Part shown: piece by piece, positions 14,999-23,456 of the stretch
Position numbering within the stretch: position 1 is the first letter of the stretch
Layout: each line of letters opens with the position of its first letter
NCBI GenBank assembly: GCA_029936195.1
Contig: JAPYUH010000005.1
Location: forward strand, 15,821 to 49,881
Reading direction: 5' to 3'
Length of the DNA: 34,061 bases
Source of the DNA: Alphaproteobacteria bacterium
GTDB lineage: Bacteria; Pseudomonadota; Alphaproteobacteria; GCA-2731375
Notes under the pieces: model-generated
Databases searched by the model: none
What the model was told of the DNA's origin: nothing
What the model saw: the letters and a program-made list of their open reading frames with translations, nothing else
Position numbers and translations under genes: made by a program

Positions 14999-16345
14999 TT
15001 ACGACCTCAGCAACAAGGTCGGCAGCCAGAGACTGATTTCCGGGAAGGCGATAAGCAACGCCAGGGTCACGATATCCATCGCCAGGAACCACATGATGCC
15101 CTTGAAGATGGTCTCCAGCGGGACGGCATCGCCCACCACGCCTTTCAGAATATAGACGTTCAGACCAACGGGCGGGGTAATCAGCCCGATCTCCAGGAAC
15201 TTGACCATGATGACGCCGAACCAGACCAGGTCATAGCCCAGGTCCTGGATCACCGGCGTGACCACGGGAAGGGTTAGCAGCATCATGCCCAAGGGGTCCA
15301 TGAAGGTGCCCAGCACAATGTAGATGACGGATAGGGAGACCAGGATCATCACCGGCGGGACATCCAGATGGCCAGCCCAGACGGTCAACTCGGCCGCAAC
15401 GCCGGTCAGGGCGATGAAGCCGACAAAAATCTTCGCGCCCAGAACCAGGGCAAAGATATTGGCCGACTGGCGGGCAGTTTCGACCAGGGCATCCTTGGCC
15501 GAATCCTTGTTCAGACGCTTGGCCAGAAAGCCCAGGATCCAGGCGCCCGCGGCACCGGCGGCGGCCGCCTCCGTCGGGGTGACGATACCAGAATAAATGC
15601 CGCCCATGACGATGGTGAACAAGGCCAGGATGGACCAGGTGCCCTTCAGGGAGGTGATCTTCTCGGTCCAGTTGGAGGGCTCGCCGCGAGGGGCAAATTC
15701 TGGATTGGCCCGGGCCCGGACCCAAACCATGGCCATGTAGATTGCGGCGGACAGAATGCCCGGGATCAGGCCGGCCATCAAAAGCTGGCCAACGGATTCT
15801 TCCGTGAAGATGCCGTACAGGATCATCAGGATCGATGGCGGGATCAGCGACCCCAGGGTGCCGGAGGCGGCGACGACGCCGGTTGCCAGGCCGGGATCGT
15901 ATTTATGCCGCAGCATTTCGGGCACGGCCAATTTGCCCATGGCCGCGGCCGTCGCCAGGGAGGAGCCGCTGACGGCGGCGAACATGGCACAACCCAGGAC
16001 CGAGGCCAGGGCCAAACCGCCATGCAGTTTCGACATCCAGACCCGCGCGGTGTCATAAATATCCCGGGTGAAGCCGGCGTGGAATGCCACATAACCCATC
16101 AACAAAAACAGCGGCACCGCCACAATGGGGAAAGAGGCGATAAAGGAGAACGGTTCCAGCGCCGCATAGGCGAAGGCCGCCTCGAAACCGCGGTCAAAGT
16201 CAAATTGTTCGCCTTCGGGCCAGCCGACCGCGAAGATCAAGCCGACGAAGCCGACGATGGCCATGCCAAAGGCGATGGGCACCCGCAGGGACACGAGAAA
16301 CAGCATCGCGCCCAGGCCGAGCATACCTAGTAAAAAAGGATCCAT
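14999..16345 (-). CDS. dctM: TRAP transporter large permease subunit DctM
   Basis: A 448-residue, very hydrophobic protein with roughly 11-12 membrane segments and the DctM family layout. Landmarks are the N-terminal VSLRVPIAFGMAIVGF, the glycine-rich GSSLATAAAMGKLAVPEM, GTLGSLIPPSILMILYG, and in the C-terminal half VTPTEAAAAGAAGAW and LITPPVGLNVYILKGV. It forms the sodium-driven transmembrane channel of a TRAP transporter in the inner membrane, working with DctQ and the binding protein DctP encoded just upstream. ATG 16345 lies 15 bases after the dctQ stop. A Rho-independent terminator follows. Confidence 0.95.
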   Translation of the reverse strand: MDPFLLGMLGLGAMLFLVSLRVPIAFGMAIVGFVGLIFAVGWPEGEQFDFDRGFEAAFAYAALEPFSFIASFPIVAVPLFLLMGYVAFHAGFTRDIYDTARVWMSKLHGGLALASVLGCAMFAAVSGSSLATAAAMGKLAVPEMLRHKYDPGLATGVVAASGTLGSLIPPSILMILYGIFTEESVGQLLMAGLIPGILSAAIYMAMVWVRARANPEFAPRGEPSNWTEKITSLKGTWSILALFTIVMGGIYSGIVTPTEAAAAGAAGAWILGFLAKRLNKDSAKDALVETARQSANIFALVLGAKIFVGFIALTGVAAELTVWAGHLDVPPVMILVSLSVIYIVLGTFMDPLGMMLLTLPVVTPVIQDLGYDLVWFGVIMVKFLEIGLITPPVGLNVYILKGVVGDAVPLETIFKGIMWFLAMDIVTLALLIAFPEISLWLPTLLLRS

Positions 16346-16360
16346 TACGTATCAAAACTC

Positions 16361-16891
16361 TCAAAGTTCGGCGTCAAGGATGCGGTCTTCTTCCGACCGT
16401 GTCGCTGTCGCCGTGTCATTAACAATGCCGTGGATCGATTGGATAAGATCCACCAGCAAACGTACCGCGAAGAGTGCCACGCCGAAGAACACGGCAAATT
16501 TGGCCGGCCATTCGACCAGTTCCAAGGGCCCTTCCACGTAGGCTTGGATTTCGTAGGATTCATAAAAATCCGTGAACACGGCCCAGCCGACAATGGTAAA
16601 GGCAATCAAACCGACAAATACGCCAAATGTCTCCAAAATCACTTTCTTCCGGTTCGGCATCCATTCCGTAAAAATCGTGACGAAGACATGCTCCCGCGAG
16701 GCCTGAACCGAACTCAATGGCAAAAATACGACGAACACCATCAGAAATTCGGAAAACACCAAGTCGTCGGGTATGGGTGCGGCAAACAAATATCGCCCCA
16801 AAACAGAGAAGCAGACCAACAAGGTCATTGTGACCAAGGCCGTTACAGAAATAACGACTGTTATGCGATCTATCGTATTTAATATTTTCAC
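16361..16891 (-). CDS. dctQ: TRAP transporter small permease subunit DctQ
   Basis: A 176-residue protein with four membrane segments (about 10-35, 45-65, 85-110, 130-150), as expected for DctQ. It includes the FSVLGRYLF block at the end of helix 1 and SREHVFVTIF after helix 2. It pairs with DctM in the inner membrane. The start is GTG 16889-16891. Only nine bases (AATCTTGTT) separate it from a long hairpin, and no Shine-Dalgarno is present, so its translation is probably weak or controlled by the hairpin. It is the middle gene of the dctP-dctQ-dctM operon. Confidence 0.9.
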   Translation of the reverse strand: MKILNTIDRITVVISVTALVTMTLLVCFSVLGRYLFAAPIPDDLVFSEFLMVFVVFLPLSSVQASREHVFVTIFTEWMPNRKKVILETFGVFVGLIAFTIVGWAVFTDFYESYEIQAYVEGPLELVEWPAKFAVFFGVALFAVRLLVDLIQSIHGIVNDTATATRSEEDRILDAEL

Positions 16892-16900
16892 AACAAGATT

Positions 16901-16935
16901 GTGGGGTTCCGTCCAAGACTTGGCCGGAACCCCAC
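16901..16935 (-). promoter_or_regulatory. Long hairpin between dctP and dctQ
   Basis: A perfect 11-bp inverted repeat, GTGGGGTTCCG (16901-16911) against CGGAACCCCAC (16925-16935), encloses a second 5-bp inverted repeat (CCAAG/CTTGG). A 35-base stem can form. No U-tract follows on the minus strand. It lies 36 bases after the dctP stop and 9 bases before the dctQ start. Probable roles are protecting the dctP 3' end or lowering dctQM expression, so that the binding protein is made in excess. Confidence 0.75.
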
Positions 16936-16971
16936 CCTTTTACAGATTGTGCGTGAACTTAGTTCGCAATC

Positions 16972-18054
16972 CTAGTTCTTAGGCGCCCAAGGATAGCCGT
17001 CGTCCTTGAGTTTCTTGGTCCATTTGGCGTGGACCGCCTTGAACTTGGCGATGAATGCATCCGCATCCATGCCCTTTTTGGTGACCTTGGCCTTCCAATC
17101 AGAGGTGAAAGAGGCCGCGGCCGCGACGAACTTGGCATGTTCTTCCTTGCTCAAGGTATAGATGTTGACCTTTTTGCCATCGATGCCTTTTTGCAGAGAT
17201 TCCCGAGCCTCTTCGGTTGCTTCGATGGATTTTCTTGCGTAAACATCCATGTATTCATCGGAGGTCTTCACCAACACGTCCCGGATATCGTCCGGCATAC
17301 TTTTGAGCAGCTTTGTATTGATGCCGCCGCCATAGCCGAGAACCTGGCCCATGGCCGCTTCCGTCAAATGCGAGGCAACTTCATAATGTTTGTAGGATTT
17401 GACGAACGGCGTGTAGTTGATGGTGCCGTCGATGGTGCCGCGGTCCAGGGCCGCATAAAGCTCGCCAAAGCCGATCTTCACCGGCACCGCGCCCAGCGCC
17501 TTGAACAGATGGGTCCAACCGCCCGATGTGCGGATCTTCAGGCCCTTGAGCCCGGCGGCGGTTACCACCTTCTTTTTGGCCATCAGCAATTGTACCGGGC
17601 CGGTGGTGTTATTGAAAAGAATGGTGACCTTATGCTTGTCGGTCTCCGCCTTGATTTCCGGTACGGTCTGGCGCAGTTCGAACCAAGTGCGCATGCCAAC
17701 CCAGGCATCTGAATGCAGGAACGGCGTATTGGCATAATTCCAGACCGGGAATTCGGCCGGGTGATAGATGCCGATGATGGTGCCCATGTCCGACAGCCCC
17801 GAACCGACCGCCTTCATGGTCGCCTTGCCTTTCACCAATGACTGGCTCCAGAACCACTTGATCTTGATATTGCCCTTGGAACGGGTCTCAAGTGCCTCGG
17901 CCCACCAGAACAACGCATTGGCGCGCGGGCCGCGGGGCGGTCCGATATCCGCATAACGAAGAGTGTAAACCTTGGCTTCCGCCGATGAATAGCCGACTGG
18001 CGCGGCTAGCAGAGCGGTCGCCGCAATGGCGCCGCAAAGAGCAAGTTTGAACAT
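16972..18054 (-). CDS. dctP: TRAP transporter substrate-binding protein DctP
   Basis: A 360-residue periplasmic binding protein. It starts with a Sec signal peptide (MFKLALCGAIAATALLAAP, cleavage near residue 26). The mature part has the DctP fold. The segment GLKGLKIRTSGGW carries the conserved Arg expected to clamp a carboxylate of the ligand, and FGELYAALDRGTIDGTINYTP is the usual block before the hinge. The ligand is an organic acid of unknown identity. ATG 18054 was chosen because it begins the signal peptide and has GGGGGA upstream; the frame stays open to 18135 without a better start. It is the first gene of the TRAP operon, with a hairpin between it and dctQ. Confidence 0.93.
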   Translation of the reverse strand: MFKLALCGAIAATALLAAPVGYSSAEAKVYTLRYADIGPPRGPRANALFWWAEALETRSKGNIKIKWFWSQSLVKGKATMKAVGSGLSDMGTIIGIYHPAEFPVWNYANTPFLHSDAWVGMRTWFELRQTVPEIKAETDKHKVTILFNNTTGPVQLLMAKKKVVTAAGLKGLKIRTSGGWTHLFKALGAVPVKIGFGELYAALDRGTIDGTINYTPFVKSYKHYEVASHLTEAAMGQVLGYGGGINTKLLKSMPDDIRDVLVKTSDEYMDVYARKSIEATEEARESLQKGIDGKKVNIYTLSKEEHAKFVAAAASFTSDWKAKVTKKGMDADAFIAKFKAVHAKWTKKLKDDGYPWAPKN

Positions 18055-18525
18055 GTGTAATCCCCCGATTAGGACAAAATTTCTATTAATTGTTACCTGA
18101 ATTTTCCCAGACAACCTCCAAAGAGGCTCCAACAATAACTATGTTTAATGAAAAATGAAACAGTTTAGCGCCCGCCGCCGGTTACCGTCGGTCAAGCAGG
18201 CAGGCGGGACAGGCCCCAATTCAGGGATTTGAAGCCTGATAGGATAGAGAATTACAGTCGTGGAGACCTGTGCGGGACGCTCATGCCTTTTTTGATATTA
18301 GGCGGGCCATCCGCCGAATGGGTTTTATCAGAGGGATCGGGCGCGGACGGCAAGGCATCAATTTCGGTTATGCGGGCAACTCAATATTAACAACAGGCGC
18401 CGAAAATTTCCGCGCAGCGTGACCGAATTTGTCGTTCGATATCTTTAAGCCGCATGGGGTGCGTTACCATGAGCGCAACCCATGCGGTCCCGGCCCGCCG
18501 AATTGGCCGAAATATGCAATAAAGA
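18055..18525. other. Gene-free spacer between dctP and the peroxiredoxin gene
   Basis: This 471-base stretch lies upstream of dctP and downstream of the peroxiredoxin gene, so it should hold the TRAP operon promoter. Its first about 120 bases are AT-rich, but I find no convincing -35/-10 pair. It also holds the hairpin at 18450-18487. Only a weak 35-codon ATG frame (18283-18390, plus strand) is visible, with no good ribosome site. No RNA gene was recognised. Confidence 0.6.
18450..18487 (-). terminator. Hairpin downstream of the peroxiredoxin gene, possible terminator
   Basis: A strong inverted repeat: CCGCATGGG-G-TGCG (18450-18463) pairs with CGCA-A-CCCATGCGG (18474-18487) around a 10-base loop, so 13 of 14 positions pair. 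It begins 38 bases after the peroxiredoxin stop. No U-tract follows on the minus strand, so it is either a weak terminator or an RNA 3'-end stabiliser. Confidence 0.5.
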
Positions 18526-19188
18526 TTACGAGCTGGGATCTGGCACGAAGCGCAAATAGGGCTTTGGCGCGGTCCAGCCGTCGGGATATTTGGCCTTGGC
18601 GTCTTCGTCGGAGATGGCCGGCACGATGATGACATCCTCGCCCTTTTTCCAATTGACCGGCGTCGCGACCTGATGCTGGGCGGTCAGTTGGCAGGAATCC
18701 AGGACGCGCAGCACTTCGTCGAAGTTGCGTCCCGTGCTCATGGGATAAGTCAGGGACAGCTTGATCTTCTTGTCGGGGCCGATCAGGAAGACCGTGCGCA
18801 CCGTTGCATTATTGACCGCCGTGCGGCCGTCCGATCCCCCGCTTTCGTCCGCCGGCAGCATTTCATATTGTTTAGCCACGGCCAAATCCGTGTCGCCGAT
18901 CATGGGATAGGTCACCGCATGGCCCTGCACATCCTCTATGTCCTTGGCCCAGGCGGCGTGATTTTCCACCGGATCCACGGACAGTCCGATGATCTTGCAA
19001 TTGCGCTTGTCGAATTCCGGCTTCAGGCCGGCCATGTAACCCAGTTCCGTGGTGCACACCGGCGTGAAATCCTTGGGGTGGGAAAACAGCATGGCCCAGC
19101 CATCGCCGATCCAGTCGTGAAAGCTGATGGCGCCTTCGGTGGTTTTCGCCGTGAAATCCGGTGCCTGGTCATTAATTCTCAGGGTCAT
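18526..19188 (-). CDS. 1-Cys peroxiredoxin (Prx6 family)
   Basis: A 220-residue peroxiredoxin. Peroxidatic Cys45 lies in FTPVCTTELG, preceded by HPKDF, as in the Prx6 group. The C-terminal half (from about 160) has the extended domain of that group, with PAISDEDAKAKYPDGW. No resolving Cys is placed as in 2-Cys enzymes, so an external thiol would recycle it. It removes hydrogen peroxide and organic peroxides in the cytoplasm. ATG 19188 has GGAGGCGA upstream. It follows the COG0523 GTPase gene by 46 bases and may be read from that operon or from its own promoter. The same window encodes a separate selenocysteine-type peroxiredoxin-like protein at 2085-2732. Confidence 0.95.
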   Translation of the reverse strand: MTLRINDQAPDFTAKTTEGAISFHDWIGDGWAMLFSHPKDFTPVCTTELGYMAGLKPEFDKRNCKIIGLSVDPVENHAAWAKDIEDVQGHAVTYPMIGDTDLAVAKQYEMLPADESGGSDGRTAVNNATVRTVFLIGPDKKIKLSLTYPMSTGRNFDEVLRVLDSCQLTAQHQVATPVNWKKGEDVIIVPAISDEDAKAKYPDGWTAPKPYLRFVPDPSS

Positions 19189-19234
19189 TGGTTTCGCCTC
19201 CGCGCGATAAGTTAATGTGTTTCAAATTGGTATC

Positions 19235-20140
19235 CTAAATGCAAGCTGACAACAAGGACGCGCGCAGACAGTCTGAATCAATTTGACCCTCGATGCCAAT
19301 CAAAACCAATTGAGTTGCCGGCACCTCCTCCCGCCAGGCGGGGCCCAGGGAAAGTTCGTGTCGACAGCCCACCAGTTGCAGAACATGGGCATGCACCGGA
19401 TCATCTCCCAGGCGCACCAGCCCCTTGGCGCGCAGGACACCCCTGGGCCAAGACGCAATCCGTGCCAGCAATCGCTCCCGGTCCAGCGCCCTTGGGGTCC
19501 GGAACACCACCGTTTGATAAGTGGCGTGAGGTTCCGCATGGATTGTTTGCGGCAGGCCGCCGGCACCGAGCAAAATTGTAAATGGTATAGCGCCGAAAGA
19601 GGTTGGGATGACGCGGCTATCGGATGCCTCCGCCGCCAGCCATGTCATCACGGATTGGTTTTGCGCGCCGGTCAGCAAATCCGTCTTGTTAAGAAGCAAG
19701 ATATCCGCCGCCGCCAATTGCAATTGAACAGTATGGCCAACGAACTTGTCCGCCGCTTGCGCCTGGATATTATCGCCATCGGCAAGAACGATGACCCCAT
19801 CCAGGCATAAACCGGGCCAGCCCCGGCCATACATGGCGATTTTGGCGGGATTGGCAACGCCGCTGGCTTCGATAACGATATGATCGGGGGGCACAGCCAT
19901 GGCCAGGACTTTGTCGAGGGCCTCGCCCAGGGCATCGGCGATGGTGCAGCATACACAGCCATTGGACAGCGATATGGTATCGCCGTCATGGGCCGCGATC
20001 AGCCGGGCATCGATATTGATGGCGCCGAAGTCATTGACCAAAACCGCCAGTCGCAGGCCATGGTCGCCGGCCAGCAGGCTGTTGATCATCGTGGTCTTGC
20101 CGGCGCCCAGATAACCGCCGATCACGGTAACCGGTATCAT
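19235..20140 (-). CDS. CobW/COG0523 family GTPase (putative metallochaperone)
   Basis: A 301-residue G3E-family GTPase. Walker A is GGYLGAGKT (8-16), the switch region is VNDFGAINIDARLI (35-48), and the metal-binding CxCC motif is Cys62, Cys64, Cys65 in SNGCVCCTI. EASGVANPAKI and the base-specificity motif NKTD follow; the C-terminal CobW_C domain occupies the last about 90 residues. Family members deliver zinc, cobalt or iron to target enzymes using GTP. ATG 20140 starts 7 bases after the stop of a metal-dependent amidohydrolase, with no clear Shine-Dalgarno, so translation is probably coupled. The neighbour is the obvious candidate client (inference). A longer frame reaching 20323 is only amidohydrolase sequence read in another frame. 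Confidence 0.92.
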   Translation of the reverse strand: MIPVTVIGGYLGAGKTTMINSLLAGDHGLRLAVLVNDFGAINIDARLIAAHDGDTISLSNGCVCCTIADALGEALDKVLAMAVPPDHIVIEASGVANPAKIAMYGRGWPGLCLDGVIVLADGDNIQAQAADKFVGHTVQLQLAAADILLLNKTDLLTGAQNQSVMTWLAAEASDSRVIPTSFGAIPFTILLGAGGLPQTIHAEPHATYQTVVFRTPRALDRERLLARIASWPRGVLRAKGLVRLGDDPVHAHVLQLVGCRHELSLGPAWREEVPATQLVLIGIEGQIDSDCLRASLLSACI

Positions 20141-20147
20141 GGCAGTA

Positions 20148-21800
20148 TCACGGGCGCTTGATGGGATGGGGGCGCCCTTCGAAAACTGTGCCCCAGATGG
20201 GAATTTCGCGCAGGTTTTCCGCCCCCACCTCGTAGGGGTCCTGTTCCAGAATAGTAAAATCCGCGGTCTTGCCGCCGCGAATGCTGCCGATCTCGTGCTC
20301 CAGACCCAGAATATAGGCGGCATCGATGGTGATCGCGCGCAATGCCTGGTCCAGGGTCAGGCGTTCTTCCGGCCCCATGACATGGCCGGCTTCGCTGATC
20401 CTGGTGGCGGCGACCCAGGCGCTGTTCAGGGGCAGGGCCGGGGCCATGGTGAAATCAGTATGCAGGGCCGTGGTCACATTGTGCCGGGCCAGGGTGCCCA
20501 GGCGGGACATTTGGCTGGCCCGCTCGTGGCCCAATTTGTTCTGCCAATAGGCATGCCCCAACTCGTGCACGTAGTAGATATTGACCGAGGCCAGGGCACC
20601 CAGATCCGCCATGCGGCGCACCTGCTCCGGCGTGGAGACGCCGAAATGCTCAATGGTGAAACGGTGGTTAAATCTCGGCCGTTCCCATTGCAGCTTTTCC
20701 AGGGTATCGAGGGCCAGCTCCACGCCCATATCGCCGGTACAATGGACATGGATCTTAAAGCCCGCGTTCCAATAGGCCCGGGCCACCTGCTCAAAGGTCT
20801 CGGGCGGGGTCATCCATTCGCCATGGGAGCCGTCGATGGCGCCGGGCGGGCCCAGCTGCATCAGACCGGCATAAAAACCGCCGTCGGCGAACAGCTTCAC
20901 ATGGTCATAAAATCGCAGGCGATGGGTGTTGCGTTCACGCAGGCCGACGGTTCGTTGCACCAGTCTGTCGCCGTCCTTTTGGCCACCTCCAAGGGCATTG
21001 CCAGGCGGAATCATCTGCACCCGGAATGGGGTATCGTCCCGCTCCAACACCTTGACCAGGGCGTCCCATTCCATGTCCAGATTAAACATCCCCGCCGCCA
21101 TGTCGCCGATCGTGGTGTGGCCGCCAAAGTGGACCACTTCGGCCAACCGCTCCAGCCCGCCTTCAAATCGTTTGGATTCCAGGATGTAGGGATTGAAATA
21201 ACGATAGGCCAGGGACAAGCCGGTTTCGAAAAAGCGGCCTTCCGCCATGTTGACCTGCGGATGCCGTTCCCCGTCCGCTTCATCCATGCCCATCCAGGCA
21301 ATGGCGGCATCATTGACCACCAAGGTGTGAAAGCCGCGATGCCAGACGATGATCGGGCGGTTGGCGGAAATGCCATTCAAGGTCCGGCGGTCCACCTCGC
21401 CATGCCAAATGGGGTGATGGCCCCAGGTAAACATTGGTTCGTCGGGGTCGCCCATGTCCAGATCGATCTCTTTCAGGCGATCCAGAAATTCATTGTGGCC
21501 CCGTGTGGCGGGGACGTCCTGCCAAGGCAGATGCCATTCCAGGGCGGTGGTAAAATGCATGGGCAGCAGTACCGCCGCCATTGAGGGATGCAAATGCGGG
21601 TCGATAAAGCCCGGCATGATGACGTGGTCGCGAAAGCGCTCGTCGATGGTATGGGGATGGGCATCCAGCCAGGGCCGCATGCTCTCAAGGCTGCCGACCT
21701 CGATAATTTTGTCACCGCGCACGGCCACCGCCTCGGCCGTGGGCAGGGCCGGCTCCATGGTGCGGATCATGCGGGCCGGGTAAACGGTGATTGGTTCCAT
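20148..21800 (-). CDS. Amidohydrolase, Amidohydro_3 (YtcJ-like) family
   Basis: A 550-residue metal-dependent hydrolase of the YtcJ-like Amidohydro_3 family. It has an N-terminal beta-sandwich piece (1-60), the metal motif PGFIDPHLHPS with His69 and His71, then barrel landmarks FADGGFYAG, IHVHCTGD, HRFTIEHFGV and HTDFTMAP, and a C-terminal return to the sandwich (GSIRGGKTADFTILEQDP). It would hydrolyse an amide, carbamate or related C-N bond; the substrate is unknown. ATG 21800 overlaps the MFS stop (TGATG) and has GAGGAAA upstream. It sits in an operon of MFS exporter, amidohydrolase, COG0523 GTPase, consistent with a metal-loaded degradative enzyme that has its own chaperone (inference). 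Confidence 0.92.
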   Translation of the reverse strand: MEPITVYPARMIRTMEPALPTAEAVAVRGDKIIEVGSLESMRPWLDAHPHTIDERFRDHVIMPGFIDPHLHPSMAAVLLPMHFTTALEWHLPWQDVPATRGHNEFLDRLKEIDLDMGDPDEPMFTWGHHPIWHGEVDRRTLNGISANRPIIVWHRGFHTLVVNDAAIAWMGMDEADGERHPQVNMAEGRFFETGLSLAYRYFNPYILESKRFEGGLERLAEVVHFGGHTTIGDMAAGMFNLDMEWDALVKVLERDDTPFRVQMIPPGNALGGGQKDGDRLVQRTVGLRERNTHRLRFYDHVKLFADGGFYAGLMQLGPPGAIDGSHGEWMTPPETFEQVARAYWNAGFKIHVHCTGDMGVELALDTLEKLQWERPRFNHRFTIEHFGVSTPEQVRRMADLGALASVNIYYVHELGHAYWQNKLGHERASQMSRLGTLARHNVTTALHTDFTMAPALPLNSAWVAATRISEAGHVMGPEERLTLDQALRAITIDAAYILGLEHEIGSIRGGKTADFTILEQDPYEVGAENLREIPIWGTVFEGRPHPIKRP

Positions 21801-23323
21801 CACGGTGTTTCCTCTTTGGGCATGCGGACAAGCCAGAGCAGCGGCAGGGGGATAATGGCGATTATGGCATACAGGCGGAAGGCATTTATGTAGCCGATCA
21901 TGGCGGCTTGGCGCTTAATCTCGGCCGATGTGGCCGACAGACCCTCGACGGTGCCCAGATCCAGCACCCCGGTGATCCAGGGCAGGGTCAAAATCTTGGA
22001 AAACTCGGACAGCGGCATACCCAATTCGACGCTGTTTACGAAGGTCGAACGAATGACCACGGCTACGCAGATAGAAATGAACAGCGACGAGGCAAAATTG
22101 CGGAACATGTGAAACACCGCCGAGGCCTCGTCCAGGAAGTCGGGCTTAATGGTGGAAAACATGATCAGCGTCAGCGGCACCCAGGACATCCCAATACCCA
22201 GGCCTTGCAGGGCGCCGGTCCAGGCGACGCCGAAATAGGTCAGATTGACGTCATATTGGGCAAGGGCGTAACCCGATACCGCCTGGCAGAGAAAGCCAAA
22301 GGCCAGCGTGGCGTGCACATTCCATTGCGCCATACGGATCACCAGCAAGAACGATATCAGATTGCCCGCGCCGCGGATAGCCAGCAGAATGCCGATGGTG
22401 CTGTCGGGGTAGCCGCGCAATTCCTGCAGCATGGAGGGGATCAGCACCAGGGGCGCGACATTCAACATGCCGAACATAAAGGCTAGAATTAGCCCAATGG
22501 TATAGTTTCGGTTTAGGAACAATGCCGGCCTGATAAAGGGCCGCGCCGAAGTGGAAATATGGACCAGGAAGATATAGACGGCGAGGAAACCAACGGTGCA
22601 TTCGACGATGGTTTCAGGGGATTCGAACCAGGAATTACGCTCGCCTCGGTCGAACATGAACTGGAAGGCGGCCAGGGCGGCGGCGAGAGCCAGAAAGCCG
22701 AGCCAGTCCAGCGGCGGGCTGGGCGGCCGTACCGGCCGCCGTTTGACGAACATCCAGATCGCCCCGAAGGTCAGGACGCCAAACGGCACCAACATGAAGA
22801 AGACCCAGCGCCAACTGTATTCTTCCGCGATGGCGCCCCCTATGGTGGGCCCGATGATCGGCCCCATGCACACGCCCACGCCCCACAGAGCCGTGGCCAT
22901 GCTGTGCTCTTTGCGGGGAAAGGTATCCAATATGATGGCCTGGGACACCGGCACCAGGGGGGCGCCGAAGGCGCCTTGTAGAATACGGTAAAATACCAAG
23001 GCCTCCAGGCTGTCGGCCAGACCGCACAAAACGGAGGCAATGGTAAAGCCGACGGTGCCCAGCAACAACACATTGCGCCGGCCGAAGCGGTTCGACAGCC
23101 AGCCCGAAATAGGCGTCATCACGGCGGTGGCGACCAGATTGAAGGTGATCACCCAAGCCACCTGATCCGGCGTCGCCGACAGGGCGCCACGCATTTGCGG
23201 CAGCACCACGTTGGCGACCGTGATCGCCATTGCGTACAGCATGGTGGTGGCGGAAACTGTGGCCAAAACGATGAAACGCTGCGATGGCGCTACCATCGTG
23301 GCCGGATCGACTGTCATGGTCAT
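21800..23323 (-). CDS. MFS transporter, DHA2 (EmrB-like) family
   Basis: A 507-residue membrane protein with about 14 hydrophobic segments, the count of DHA2 drug:H+ antiporters. Motif A-like sequence follows helix 2 (GWLSNRFGRRNVLLLG), and motif C-like sequence is GVGVCMGPIIGPTIGGAIAEEYSWRWVFF. It likely exports hydrophobic compounds across the inner membrane, perhaps products or substrates of the amidohydrolase downstream. ATG 23323 is used; TTG 23344 would add seven residues. It is the first gene of a minus-strand operon and diverges from the cyclase/hydrolase gene across a 133-base spacer. Confidence 0.92.
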   Translation of the reverse strand: MTMTVDPATMVAPSQRFIVLATVSATTMLYAMAITVANVVLPQMRGALSATPDQVAWVITFNLVATAVMTPISGWLSNRFGRRNVLLLGTVGFTIASVLCGLADSLEALVFYRILQGAFGAPLVPVSQAIILDTFPRKEHSMATALWGVGVCMGPIIGPTIGGAIAEEYSWRWVFFMLVPFGVLTFGAIWMFVKRRPVRPPSPPLDWLGFLALAAALAAFQFMFDRGERNSWFESPETIVECTVGFLAVYIFLVHISTSARPFIRPALFLNRNYTIGLILAFMFGMLNVAPLVLIPSMLQELRGYPDSTIGILLAIRGAGNLISFLLVIRMAQWNVHATLAFGFLCQAVSGYALAQYDVNLTYFGVAWTGALQGLGIGMSWVPLTLIMFSTIKPDFLDEASAVFHMFRNFASSLFISICVAVVIRSTFVNSVELGMPLSEFSKILTLPWITGVLDLGTVEGLSATSAEIKRQAAMIGYINAFRLYAIIAIIPLPLLWLVRMPKEETP

Positions 23324-23456
23324 GGTGAACTCTATATCAGGCAATGATCAAGAATGGCGTGCTAAATTAAATCGCCTCCCATTTCACCAGCCTGGTCTTG
23401 CCGCCGTTATCAACACTGCGATAAACTGGGCCCACCGCGATCATAAAGGATTGGCC

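Noticed and set aside
18283-18390. 35-codon plus-strand frame in the dctP upstream spacer
   Set aside because: Too short, with the nearest purine-rich element about 20 bases upstream, and no coding signature.
20139-21584. Long plus-strand frame of 481 codons opposite the YtcJ-like amidohydrolase
   Set aside because: It is a mirror of a GC-rich real gene, has no recognisable domain and is rich in His, Gln and Gly as antisense frames are.
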